Shown one piece after another: positions 26,623 through 34,647 of a stretch of DNA of 64,000 nt; the stretch's first letter is position 1, and each line of letters begins with the position of its first letter. The stretch is from the NCBI RefSeq assembly GCF_003391395.1, contig NZ_CP024190.1, forward strand, positions 124,001 to 188,000, in the 5' to 3' direction. Below the pieces are notes generated by a model. The model had not been told where the DNA came from, did not search any database, and worked only from the letters and a program-made list of their open reading frames with translations. Source of the stretch: Mycobacterium marinum (GTDB lineage: Bacteria; Actinomycetota; Actinomycetes; Mycobacteriales; Mycobacteriaceae). The position numbers and the translations under genes are program-made.

Positions 26623-26940
26623 TCAGCTGCTCGCCGGTTCGAGCTGGGACATCTCGGAGGTGATGATGAACGCGTCGTCCTCGACCCGGGCGCGCCCGTA
26701 GTAGCTCGACATGACCACCAGAAAACGCGACATGGTCAGCGGCTTCCCGAGGAACTCTTCGACCTCGGCCAACGGGATGCGGATCATGCCCTCGGTCTCG
26801 CACAGGTAGAACGTGTGTCTGTCCTGGATCCGGACCTGCGGGCATTCCGCGGTGAAGTAGGCGACGGTCGCGTCGGCCTCTTCGCTCTTCATCAAGACGA
26901 TGCCGACGGTCGTGGACGCGTGCTGTTCGCTGGCGCTCAT
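26623..26940 (-). CDS. MmoB/DmpM-family coupling (effector) protein
   Basis: A 105-residue cofactor-free protein of the MmoB/DmpM family (VGIVLMKSEEADATVAYF near the N-terminus; IRIPLAEVEEFLGKPLTM in the C-terminal half). Such proteins bind the hydroxylase and gate oxygen and electron access. ATG 26940 overlaps the beta-subunit stop (ATGA), so the two are translationally coupled. Confidence 0.88.
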   Translation of the reverse strand: MSASEQHASTTVGIVLMKSEEADATVAYFTAECPQVRIQDRHTFYLCETEGMIRIPLAEVEEFLGKPLTMSRFLVVMSSYYGRARVEDDAFIITSEMSQLEPASS

Positions 26941-28028
26941 GACGTCACCTCCACCGGCGCGCGCAGGCCCGCCAGCTCGAGGATGTCTGCGGTCGCGCTG
27001 ACGACGCGCCGTTTGGCCTGTTCACCACCACCGGAACCGACCGGGGCGGCGTCGAAGACCGGCAACAACGCATCGACGGCGGCCAACGCGTCCGGATACC
27101 AGGAATCCACCCAGCGCTGCATGAGGTCGCGGTTTTCTGCCGCCGGTACCGGCCGGCCCGCGCGGTCGGTGTCGGCGGTGAGCATCTTGACCAGCGCTTG
27201 CGTTGCGGCACGGTTGCGACGCCGGTCGGCCTCCACCGTCATCTCGATCACCGCGGTGACCGGGTCCCCGTGCAACGGGGCCAGCCGGCGGAAGAACTCG
27301 CTGCCGATCACCGTGGCAATCAGCGGCTCCACCACCAGATTGGTCATCGTCACCATCTCGCCCCAGTCCCGCAGCGAAAGGAGCCGTTCGACCAGGCGGC
27401 GGGCCCCCTGGCAGGCCGGGTCGTTGAGCCAGGCCTCCCGGCCGGCCCCTTCGGTGTAGCCGGGCGCCTGTTCGTAGAGGCCCAGGCTGTAGAGAGCGAT
27501 GTCCTGCTGGTGCCGAAGCCGGTCCATCGCGCTGAAGGTGTATGTCATCGACAGCGTGTCCGACAAGGCCTCCCTGGTGACGAACGCGTGCGCCTTGAAC
27601 ATCCCCCACTCGAAGGAGCCGTACGCCTCGTAGTAGCGCGCCACGAGGTGCAGCCAGTCCGGTGCGATCTCGCCCAATGCGCCGTTGGCCTTCGCCGATG
27701 AACTTGCCCCGGCGATGGACCGTTCCTGTTGGGCCGCCATGTTGATGTAGGACCGCTGCCACAGCCCGGATGGGTCGCGATAGTCGAACCAATTCGGGTG
27801 GACCAGTGCGGTTGTCCGGGCGTCCTGGCAGCCCAGCCCGTCCGGGCGCAGTAGATACCAACCGCCGGAGTCGAACTGGCCCATGTCGGGCTGGGCGTTG
27901 CAGATGACGGCCTCGTATTCGGACAGTCGGCGCTTCTGGGGCTGGATGTAGGTCAGCTCGCGCTCCGAGTAGAACCCCTCACCAATAGCCTCGGGAGTCG
28001 CGCCTTCGGAAATTGCTCCGGTTGTCAT
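26937..28028 (-). CDS. Diiron monooxygenase hydroxylase beta (small) subunit
   Basis: A 363-residue member of the methane/phenol/toluene hydroxylase family that lacks the diiron ligands of the alpha subunit, as is normal for beta subunits. It begins ...YIQPQKRRLSEYEAVICNAQPD and contains WPLW-like elements (DPSGLWQRSYINM), YEAYGSFEWGMFKAHAFV and LRHQQDIALYSLGLYE. It stabilises the hydroxylase heterodimer. ATG 28028 overlaps the alpha stop (TGATG). The longer frame upstream is shadow of the alpha gene. Confidence 0.9.
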   Translation of the reverse strand: MTTGAISEGATPEAIGEGFYSERELTYIQPQKRRLSEYEAVICNAQPDMGQFDSGGWYLLRPDGLGCQDARTTALVHPNWFDYRDPSGLWQRSYINMAAQQERSIAGASSSAKANGALGEIAPDWLHLVARYYEAYGSFEWGMFKAHAFVTREALSDTLSMTYTFSAMDRLRHQQDIALYSLGLYEQAPGYTEGAGREAWLNDPACQGARRLVERLLSLRDWGEMVTMTNLVVEPLIATVIGSEFFRRLAPLHGDPVTAVIEMTVEADRRRNRAATQALVKMLTADTDRAGRPVPAAENRDLMQRWVDSWYPDALAAVDALLPVFDAAPVGSGGGEQAKRRVVSATADILELAGLRAPVEVTS

Positions 28029-29566
28029 CAGATCTCCGTGAAGGCTTCGGCGGGAAGCGCTTTGAGCGGATCCTGGATGGCGACCCCGGTGCGCCGAATG
28101 TCGTCGATGGTCCACAGCCAGCGTTCGTCGGTGTGCACGTGCGGCTGCCCCATCAGCGTCTTGCCATCGGATCGAAGCAGATGATTGATCTCGATGTAGC
28201 GCCACAGCTCGATGCCGTCATTGACTTCCCACCAGGTCTTGCCGGTGTGCCGATGCGGGGCCTGGCGGAAGATGTGCTGGCAGGCCTGCGAGCAAAATGC
28301 GTGCCGCTGGCCGGCCTTGTCGACCGATAGCCGGATCTCGTTGACGTCAATCCTGGGGAAGACCGCAGGCATCTGGCATACCCGACAGATCGGGGGCATG
28401 GCCGGGAACAGTCCGAGCGCGAGTTGGCCGTTGCGGGGATCGGCCATCTGCCGGTACGCGCGCCAGAAGTCGCCGTAGTACTTCTCCCAGCCGGGGTACT
28501 TGTCTTCGAAGAAGGTGAAGTCCTCGTCGGTCATGTAGTCCGACCGCCAGGCATGCACCGGCCACAACGCTGCGGACACCATCGCCGCCGTGTGACCGCC
28601 CCATTCCACGTGCCGTTTGGCGTCGTCCATCCACCGGGGCACATGCAGGCCGAACGGCTCCAGCCGCTCGATGTAACTACCGGCCCAGTCCTCCCAGATC
28701 CATTGCTGCCAGAACTCTTTGTAGGACTTCACCCGAGCCTTCGAGAAGTAGTCGTTGACGCCACCGAGGAAGTTGTCGATGAAGGCGTGCTGACGCCAGA
28801 ACGCCGTGTCGAAGTCTTCCTGGAGCATCGGCAAGTTGTCGGGTTCGCTCAGTACCGCCGCCAGCGTCGCATAGCCGTTTGCCATGTGCCGCGCCTCGTC
28901 GGACTGGACCGACAGGAAGACCGACGGGGTCGCCTGATCCCCGTTCGCGGCCGCCACCTCGGTCAAAGACACGAACAGCGGGTTGGTGTAGGCGGTCTCG
29001 GCAACGACCTGAAGATTGAGCGAATTGGTGATCGGGTCGTCGTTCATGAACGCTTCGAACACGGCCCGCGCCGGTCGCCCGATCGGGTCGTTGGCGCGCA
29101 TCTCGAAGCCGGAATTGAACCCGGCGGGGTCGGGCGCGTGCTTGGCGAAGTAGCGCATCAAGTACGCCTCTTGATTGGTATGGCGCACTTCATCGATCAT
29201 CTGGGCCAGGTACCCCTGGCGCAGTTCGGGGTTTTCCACCGTGTCGATGAGCATGGCCGTGCATTTCATCGCGGCGTACTCACCGAAGTCGACGAAGGCC
29301 AGGACCGGCTTCAAGACCTCCATGAAACGCGGCTCGACCTGAGCCGAGTTGTTCATCCGGCTCAACGCATCTTCGAGCGCACCGTATTGGCGGCTGTCTT
29401 TTTCCTCCTCCATGCCCACGTACTCGCGCACCAGGGTGCGGAACGGGTCTTTGGTCCTTGGCGGGATCTTGTACTTGGTCGGGTACAACGCGTCTCGATG
29501 GAAGTAGCTGGGCTCCCAGTCGAAAGACTTGATCTTCTCGTGCTGGGTTGTGATCGATGCCGTCAT
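28028..29566 (-). CDS. prmA: Soluble diiron monooxygenase hydroxylase alpha (large) subunit
   Basis: A 512-residue catalytic subunit. The carboxylate-bridged diiron ligands are all visible: E96 (VDFGEYAAMK), E126 and H129 (DEVRH), E190 (VVAETAY), E224 and H227 (DEARH). The C-terminus has a YHS-like Cys motif (PICRVCQMP, then HAFCSQACQHIF) as in toluene/propane monooxygenases. It inserts oxygen into alkanes or related substrates. ATG 29566 follows AGAGGAGAACGCC. It leads the operon alpha-beta-coupling-reductase-alcohol dehydrogenase. Sequence features and this order suggest the propane monooxygenase-like group 6 rather than the MimABCD/group 5 order, but a tree is needed. Confidence 0.9.
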   Translation of the reverse strand: MTASITTQHEKIKSFDWEPSYFHRDALYPTKYKIPPRTKDPFRTLVREYVGMEEEKDSRQYGALEDALSRMNNSAQVEPRFMEVLKPVLAFVDFGEYAAMKCTAMLIDTVENPELRQGYLAQMIDEVRHTNQEAYLMRYFAKHAPDPAGFNSGFEMRANDPIGRPARAVFEAFMNDDPITNSLNLQVVAETAYTNPLFVSLTEVAAANGDQATPSVFLSVQSDEARHMANGYATLAAVLSEPDNLPMLQEDFDTAFWRQHAFIDNFLGGVNDYFSKARVKSYKEFWQQWIWEDWAGSYIERLEPFGLHVPRWMDDAKRHVEWGGHTAAMVSAALWPVHAWRSDYMTDEDFTFFEDKYPGWEKYYGDFWRAYRQMADPRNGQLALGLFPAMPPICRVCQMPAVFPRIDVNEIRLSVDKAGQRHAFCSQACQHIFRQAPHRHTGKTWWEVNDGIELWRYIEINHLLRSDGKTLMGQPHVHTDERWLWTIDDIRRTGVAIQDPLKALPAEAFTEI

Positions 29567-29653
29567 TGGCGTTCTCCTCTTGCCCCTATGTACAAGCCCG
29601 TGCGCAGTTCAGCACTGCTGAGACCAGGATCACACCACCCGCCGGTCTGCACT

Positions 29654-29669
29654 ACCTCCGATCGGAGGT
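29654..29669. promoter_or_regulatory. 16-bp palindrome, copy 1, in monooxygenase/response-regulator intergenic region
   Basis: ACCTCCGATCGGAGGT is a perfect palindrome 88 bp upstream of the alpha-subunit start and 53 bp upstream of the response-regulator start. As heptamers ACCTCCG/CGGAGGT with 2 bp between, it has the 7-2-7 form used by NarL/FixJ-type response regulators. An identical copy is at 31799-31814. Confidence 0.8.
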
Positions 29670-29722
29670 CGCGACGACGGCTTTTGCCCGGGAGCCAACC
29701 GGCATGGGGCTACAGTCGAATC

Positions 29723-30385
29723 GTGCATCCGCACGGAGGAAGCCAGGACGGCTCACTTGTGCATTCCGCTGCCGCGAACACAGCCCCTGAGGCGGTGCGC
29801 GTACTCGTGGTCGATGACCATCCGATCGTGCATCTGGGCGTGGAGCGGCTCGTGCAGGGCAACCCGAGGGTCCAGATGTGCACGGGCGCACGCAATGTGA
29901 AAACCGGCGTCGCGGTCGCCGCTGCCGAACGGCCGCACGTGGTGTTGTTGGATCTGCATCTGCCCGACATGGCGCTGCCGGAAGCCGCCGCCGCGCTGCG
30001 AGGGGCTTGCCTGGGCGTCAAGCTCATCTTGTTCACCGGGGACAGCAAGCCGACGGTGAGTCAGGTTGCGGGACTGGTCGGGATGGACGCGGTGGTGCAC
30101 AAGGACAACGCGTGCGCCGTACTGGTCACCGCGATCGAAGAGGTCGCCGCCGGACGGCGATTCTGCGACCCGGTGATCAGCACCGGCAATCCGCTGGAGC
30201 TTTCCCGGCGCGAGTATCAGGTGCTAGAGCGGCTGGCGATCGGCGAGACCAACGCGCAGATCGCCCAAAAGCTGCAGCTGGCACCCAACACCGTGAAGTC
30301 CTACGTGCAGTCGCTGTTGGCGCACCTCGATGCCCGCAACCGATTGGACGCGGTGATCAAGGCCCAACAGGCCGGAATGCTCTAG
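29723..30385 (+). CDS. LuxR/NarL-type response regulator
   Basis: About 220 residues. The receiver domain has the acidic pair in VLVVDDHPIVHLGVERL, the phospho-acceptor Asp in VLLDLHLPDM and the Lys in VVHKDNA. The C-terminal LuxR domain is LSRREYQVLERLAIGETNAQ followed by NTVKSYVQSLLAHL. GTG 29723 or GTG 29759 could be the start; neither has a strong ribosome site. It is divergent from the monooxygenase operon and its 3' end overlaps the convergent sensor kinase by 29 bp. Most likely it activates the monooxygenase operon at the 16-bp palindromes. Confidence 0.88.
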   Translation: MHPHGGSQDGSLVHSAAANTAPEAVRVLVVDDHPIVHLGVERLVQGNPRVQMCTGARNVKTGVAVAAAERPHVVLLDLHLPDMALPEAAAALRGACLGVKLILFTGDSKPTVSQVAGLVGMDAVVHKDNACAVLVTAIEEVAAGRRFCDPVISTGNPLELSRREYQVLERLAIGETNAQIAQKLQLAPNTVKSYVQSLLAHLDARNRLDAVIKAQQAGML

Positions 30386-31451
30386 CCGCGGGAACCCACG
30401 CCTGTACGGTGCCGCCGCCCTCCTCATTGGCCGTGCACGACAACCACCCGCCCACCCGTTCGATGCGCTCGACGGTGGCCCGCAGCCCCAACCCGCGCCG
30501 GTGCTCGGACGCGATGTCGGGGGCCGTACCGTCGTCGGCCACGGTCAGCCCGACACCGTCTTCTGCGCGGTAGAGGCTGACCACCACCGAGTGAGCACCG
30601 GCATGTTTTTCCACATTGAGCAGGGCTTCGCGGGCGGTGCGACGCAGCGCATCGGTCCTGGCCGAATCCAGAAGCGGCAGGTCGCCCAAGACCACCAGTT
30701 CCGCGGCGGTACCGGTGCGCGTGGCGAAGTCCCGGCAATCACCTTCCAGCGTGACTGCCAGCGCCTTGTCCTCCGGCAGGTCATGCAACGACAAGGTCTG
30801 AGCCCGCAACTCCGACGTCGCGCGTTCGGTGAGCACCAGCGCATCCGACAGCAGCTCTTCGCGACGGCCGGGCTCGGTTTCCTCCTGCGCCGACATCAAC
30901 GCCACCCGCAGGCTGAACAACGTCGCGCCGACGGAATCATGCAACCGGATCGCCAGGCGTTGGCGTTCGCCGAACGCGGCGACCTCGGCCATCTCCCGGG
31001 CGCTGTCGGCAACCTCCATGGCGACCGCCGTCTGCCGCGCCAGGGAAAGCAGCTCCGCCCGGTCACGGTCGGTCCAGGCCACCGGCGACCGCCGGGCCGC
31101 GTAGAGCAGCCCGTAGAGCCGGTGGGCACGCACGATCGGGGCAACCATCGCCGCCCGCAACCCCTCCGCGCGCACCGCGTGGTCGAAGTCGTGGGTGATG
31201 TCCCGGCTCATGCAGTAGTCGTGCACCGCGACAGTTCGGCGGAGCACCGCCGCCTGCCCGCCGAGCCCTTCCTGCGGCCCGATGACCAAGCCGTTGAGTT
31301 CTTCGGTGCGGCCGCCCACGACCGCGACCACTTCCATGGTGTCGTCCTCGGCGATCCGATTGGCTCCGGCCGCCAGGTCCGCACCCAAGCGCCGGTGCAC
31401 GACATCGGCACCATGGCGCAGCGCCGCTGTTCTGTCGAGCAGCGCCAACAC
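30357..31451 (-). CDS. GAF-domain sensor histidine kinase
   Basis: At least 364 residues. A GAF sensor domain covers ~1-150. The HisKA_3 region ERQRLAIRLHDSVGATLFSL carries the phosphorylated His, and HATPase motifs are EALLNVEKHAG (N box) and GVGLTVADDG, GLGLRATVERI. No membrane segment is present, so it is cytoplasmic and may sense a soluble ligand or a haem/redox signal through GAF. GTG 31451 is the first standard start, but an ideal AAGGAGG site at 31494-31488 precedes an in-frame CTG at 31478 by 9 bases, so the true start may be CTG. It pairs with the regulator at 29723. Confidence 0.87.
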   Translation of the reverse strand: MLALLDRTAALRHGADVVHRRLGADLAAGANRIAEDDTMEVVAVVGGRTEELNGLVIGPQEGLGGQAAVLRRTVAVHDYCMSRDITHDFDHAVRAEGLRAAMVAPIVRAHRLYGLLYAARRSPVAWTDRDRAELLSLARQTAVAMEVADSAREMAEVAAFGERQRLAIRLHDSVGATLFSLRVALMSAQEETEPGRREELLSDALVLTERATSELRAQTLSLHDLPEDKALAVTLEGDCRDFATRTGTAAELVVLGDLPLLDSARTDALRRTAREALLNVEKHAGAHSVVVSLYRAEDGVGLTVADDGTAPDIASEHRRGLGLRATVERIERVGGWLSCTANEEGGGTVQAWVPAARAFRPVGP

Positions 31452-31825
31452 CGCGTTGAACTCAGGATTGGTGTCCAGGTGCGTGGACCTCCTTGGCCAG
31501 CTTCGCCGTCGTTGGCGCTGGTTGACTCGAAATTAATCTCCTGCGTCCCGTTCGGGCAATATGTCCTCCCCGATGCTGGGGCAGCGCCGTCTGGAATCCC
31601 GGAACCCAGCTGGGGTTGCCCCGGCTGTCGCCGCCCGCGGCGGCCTTCGCGGCCGACACCGACGAATCGGGTGAATGTCCGAGCGGGGGTTGACATTTGG
31701 CGGCTAAACGACGGGAATCGCGGGCTCGCTGCCGCTTCCCCGGCACGCGCTTGCCGGTTCGTGACTGGCCGAACGCGGGCCGAGACGCCGGTGGTCAAAC
31801 CTCCGATCGGAGGTGTCGCGCATCG
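31452..31825. other. Intergenic region between kinase and hypothetical gene
   Basis: A 374-bp gap holding the kinase ribosome site at 31488-31494 and the second 16-bp palindrome. No other coding frame is convincing. Confidence 0.5.
31799..31814. promoter_or_regulatory. 16-bp palindrome, copy 2
   Basis: ACCTCCGATCGGAGGT, identical to 29654-29669, lies 12 bp before the start of the gene at 31826. Its right arm could also act as the ribosome site of that gene, so an RNA hairpin (6-bp stem, GATC loop) could additionally hide it. Confidence 0.8.
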
Positions 31826-32218
31826 ATGACTTCGTGCGATGTTTGGTCCGTGCACCGTATGCAAAGCCATGCCGAGATGCCCAGCATCGATACCGCCCAG
31901 CTTTGTGGCGTGCGGGAGGTTCGGATCACCAAGGCCGCCGCCTATCTCCACTTCGATGACGTGGACATCACCATCAAGGTGGTGGCGCCGCCGCGTGCCG
32001 GGGCGGCCGTGCTGGAGACGGTCTGGGATGTCACCGCCCGGGAACCCGGTCCCGGCCTGGGCACGTGGTGGGGCAGTTGGCGCCGATTCCTGCCCGCGGG
32101 TCAAGACCAGCCCGAGCGTCGCGTCGCCGAGGAGATCCGCGACGCCGTCGATCGGATCCGCCAGATGTTGGACGCCCACGCGCAACAGGTAAGCCACCGG
32201 GGTGGTGGCCGGGCATAG
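31826..32218 (+). CDS. Hypothetical protein, putative member of the monooxygenase regulon
   Basis: A 130-residue soluble protein with no recognised domain. The frame from ~31877 shows strong mycobacterial codon bias. The sequence has a predicted beta-rich part (VREVRITKAAAYLHFDDVDI, then IKVVAPPRAGAAVLETVWDV) and an acidic/basic helical C-terminus (ERRVAEEIRDAVDRIRQMLD). ATG 31826 is the first in-frame start after the 16-bp palindrome; ATG 31859 or 31877 are possible. The Nudix gene follows 9 bp later. The upstream operator suggests co-regulation with the monooxygenase. Confidence 0.6.
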   Translation: MTSCDVWSVHRMQSHAEMPSIDTAQLCGVREVRITKAAAYLHFDDVDITIKVVAPPRAGAAVLETVWDVTAREPGPGLGTWWGSWRRFLPAGQDQPERRVAEEIRDAVDRIRQMLDAHAQQVSHRGGGRA

Positions 32219-32227
32219 GGTCGACCG

Positions 32228-32947
32228 GTGACGATCACCTATGACGAGGCGCTGCGTTTGCGGATTCGGGCCCGCCTGACGTCGCACGAGCGCCGCGCCG
32301 TCACCGATCCGACCAAGCGGCACGCGGCGGTTGCGGTGGTGCTGGTGGACTCCGAAGTCGGCGAGGACCGGGTGGATCCGGCGCCGGTCGACGAGTGGAT
32401 CGGGGGGCGCCCGATGCCGGAGCCCGGACTCGACGGCCGCATGGTCGACGTGTCAGGGGGTGCGGCGTTCTTCCTGTGTCGCAGAGCATCTCGGCTCCGT
32501 GCGCATGCCGCCCAGTGGGCACTGCCGGGCGGACGCGTGGACCCGGGAGAAACCGCGATCGAGGCCGCGCTGCGCGAATTGGACGAAGAGATCGGCATCA
32601 GGCTGCCGGACTCGGCGGTGCTGGGCCTGCTCGATGACTACCCGACCCGATCGGGATATGTCATCACCCCGGTGGTGATCTGGGGTGGGGGCCGCCTCGA
32701 TCCGCACCCGGTGCCCGACGAGGTGGTGGCGGTCTACCGGGTGGGCCTGCACCAACTGCAGCGTCAGGATTCGCCGCGGTTTGTCGCCATCCCGGAGAGC
32801 CCCAGGCCGGTCGTTCAAGTCCCGTTGGGAAACGACCTCATTCATGCGCCGACGGGTGCCGTGCTGCTGCAGGTGCGCTGGCTGTGCCTGGAAGGGCGAG
32901 ACGATCCGGTCGACGAACTCGAACAACCGGTCTTCGCCTGGAAATAG
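32228..32947 (+). CDS. Nudix hydrolase
   Basis: A 239-residue protein with a full Nudix box, GGRVDPGETAIEAALRELDE followed by EIGI, carrying the metal-binding REXDEE glutamates. The fold includes QWALPGG just before it. The sequence is like the CoA/ADP-ribose pyrophosphatase branch, but the substrate is not clear. The start is GTG 32228, 9 bp after the preceding hypothetical gene, so they are likely co-transcribed. Confidence 0.88.
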   Translation: MTITYDEALRLRIRARLTSHERRAVTDPTKRHAAVAVVLVDSEVGEDRVDPAPVDEWIGGRPMPEPGLDGRMVDVSGGAAFFLCRRASRLRAHAAQWALPGGRVDPGETAIEAALRELDEEIGIRLPDSAVLGLLDDYPTRSGYVITPVVIWGGGRLDPHPVPDEVVAVYRVGLHQLQRQDSPRFVAIPESPRPVVQVPLGNDLIHAPTGAVLLQVRWLCLEGRDDPVDELEQPVFAWK

Positions 32948-33105
32948 GTCGGTGGGTAATCAGGCCGCTGCGGTGTGGCGTCCGCACACCCGGCGCTGGC
33001 TTCGGATCGCCAGTAAGTTCATTCGAAATGCACACTCAACACACCGAAGCGCACCAGCTGCCCCCCTTGGGAATGCCTGCGGCGGGCGACTTCAGGTGAC
33101 CGCCG

Positions 33106-34290
33106 ATGACTTCCGGTAGCGCGCCGCAATGGCTCACCCGAAACCTGCGGGTGCTCTCGCTGGTGTCGCTGCTGCAAGATGCGGCCAGCGAGCTGCTCTA
33201 CCCGCTGCTGCCGATTTATCTGACGACCGTATTGGGCGCGCCGCCATCGGTGGTTGGGGCGGTGGAAGGCGCGGCCGAGGGGGCCGCCTCACTCACCAAG
33301 ATCGTGTCGGGCCCGCTGGGCGACCGGTTCGCCCGGCGCCCACTGATCGCGAGCGGCTACGGGATGGCGGCGCTGGGCAAGCTCATCGTCGCGGCCGCCG
33401 GCGCCTGGCCCGGTGTACTGGCCGGTCGGGTTGTGGACCGATTGGGCAAGGGACTGCGCGGTGCGCCTCGCGACGCGTTGCTGGTCGACGGCGTCGAGCC
33501 GGCGCAGCGCGGTCGCGCATTCGGGTTTCACCGCACCATGGATACGCTCGGCGCGGTCATCGGCCCGCTGCTCGGGCTGGCCGGATACGAACTGTTCGAC
33601 CACCAGATCGGCCCGGTGCTCTACCTGGCTGTGATTCCCGCTGTGCTCAGCGTGCTGCTCATCGCCTGGGTTCGGGAACCACCGCGCAATCTTGCGAAAG
33701 CCAAGCCTGCATCGATACTCGACGGGACTCGGCGGCTGCCCCGTCGATACTGGGCGGTGGTCTCGTTTCTGGTCTTGTTCAGCATCGCCAATTTCCCGGA
33801 CGCGTTGCTGCTGTTGCGGCTCAAGCAGATCGGCTTCTCGGTGGTGGGCGTCATCATGGCCTACGTCGGCTACAACGCGGTGTACGCACTGGCGAGTTTT
33901 CCGGTGGGGGCGCTTGCCGACCGCTTGGGCCGGCCGGTGGTGTACGCGTTTGGGCTGGTGTTTTTCGCGGTCGGCTATCTCGGGCTGGGCATCACCACCG
34001 ACACCGCAACCGCATGGGCGCTGATCGCGGCCTACGGGCTGTTTACCGCTTGCTACGACGGTGTGGGGAAGGCCTGGATCTCGGCGATTGTCAGTGTGGA
34101 GCTACAGTCCAGCGCCCAAGGTGTGTTCCAAGGGCTGAGCGGATTTGCGGTGCTGGCGGCGGGACTGTGGGCCGGGTTCCTGTGGGGTGTGGACGGGCGG
34201 CTGCCGCTGCTGATCTCGGGTGGGGCCGGAGCGGTGTTCGCGCTCGCGCTGCTGGCCGCCGCGGCCGGTACGCGGCGTCGGGCGAGGTGA
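33106..34290 (+). CDS. MFS transporter
   Basis: A 394-residue major facilitator protein with about 11-12 hydrophobic helices. The loop 2-3 motif is GPLGDRFARRPLIASGYG and a second-half equivalent is VGALADRLGRPVVYAFG. RVVDRLGKGLRGAPRDALL resembles the loop of a YajR/'MFS_1' group seen in actinobacteria. The substrate is unknown. The preceding Nudix gene is 158 bp away on the same strand. Confidence 0.88.
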   Translation: MTSGSAPQWLTRNLRVLSLVSLLQDAASELLYPLLPIYLTTVLGAPPSVVGAVEGAAEGAASLTKIVSGPLGDRFARRPLIASGYGMAALGKLIVAAAGAWPGVLAGRVVDRLGKGLRGAPRDALLVDGVEPAQRGRAFGFHRTMDTLGAVIGPLLGLAGYELFDHQIGPVLYLAVIPAVLSVLLIAWVREPPRNLAKAKPASILDGTRRLPRRYWAVVSFLVLFSIANFPDALLLLRLKQIGFSVVGVIMAYVGYNAVYALASFPVGALADRLGRPVVYAFGLVFFAVGYLGLGITTDTATAWALIAAYGLFTACYDGVGKAWISAIVSVELQSSAQGVFQGLSGFAVLAAGLWAGFLWGVDGRLPLLISGGAGAVFALALLAAAAGTRRRAR

Positions 34291-34341
34291 TCGGGGTTCG
34301 AGTCCGGACCGGGGCAGCGCGCACCGGGTTACGCTGACCTG

Positions 34342-34608
34342 GTGAGCAGCAAGCAAGTGCCCGGTGGGGTGGTACACGCGCTGCCCCCAGACCTGCGTGA
34401 GGCGTTGGTGACCAACTCCACCGCGCTGGCCGCCTGGAACGACATCACGCCCTTGGCCCGCAACGAGTTCATCTGCTGGGTCGAGGATGCCAAGCAACAG
34501 AAGACGCGTGAGCGCCGTATTCGCCGGACACGCGAAGAGCTGGAAGAAGGCCAGCGCCGGCCCTGCTGCTGGCCGGGGTGCAAGCATCGCGAGCGCACCG
34601 GCAAGTGA
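34342..34608 (+). CDS. YdeI/OmdA-domain small protein
   Basis: An 88-residue protein matching the C-terminal bacteriocin-protection YdeI/OmpD-associated domain: LPPDLREALVTNSTALAAWN, then FICWVEDAKQQKTRERRIRR and TREELEEGQRRPCCWPGC. It starts at GTG 34342 and ends convergently with the amidohydrolase pseudogene. The function of this domain is not settled. Confidence 0.78.
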   Translation: MSSKQVPGGVVHALPPDLREALVTNSTALAAWNDITPLARNEFICWVEDAKQQKTRERRIRRTREELEEGQRRPCCWPGCKHRERTGK

Positions 34609-34647
34609 GCCCGGCGCGCTGAATCTCCGGGCCGGACCGATCGGCTG

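Noticed and set aside
28424..29650. Very long open frame on the + strand running through the monooxygenase alpha gene into the response regulator
   Set aside because: It is antisense to a gene with all catalytic residues; only the part after ~29723 is real.
34295..34305. GGTTCGAGTCC, resembling a tRNA T-loop
   Set aside because: It lies at the 3' end of the MFS gene, with no acceptor, D or anticodon arms upstream and no matching T-stem.
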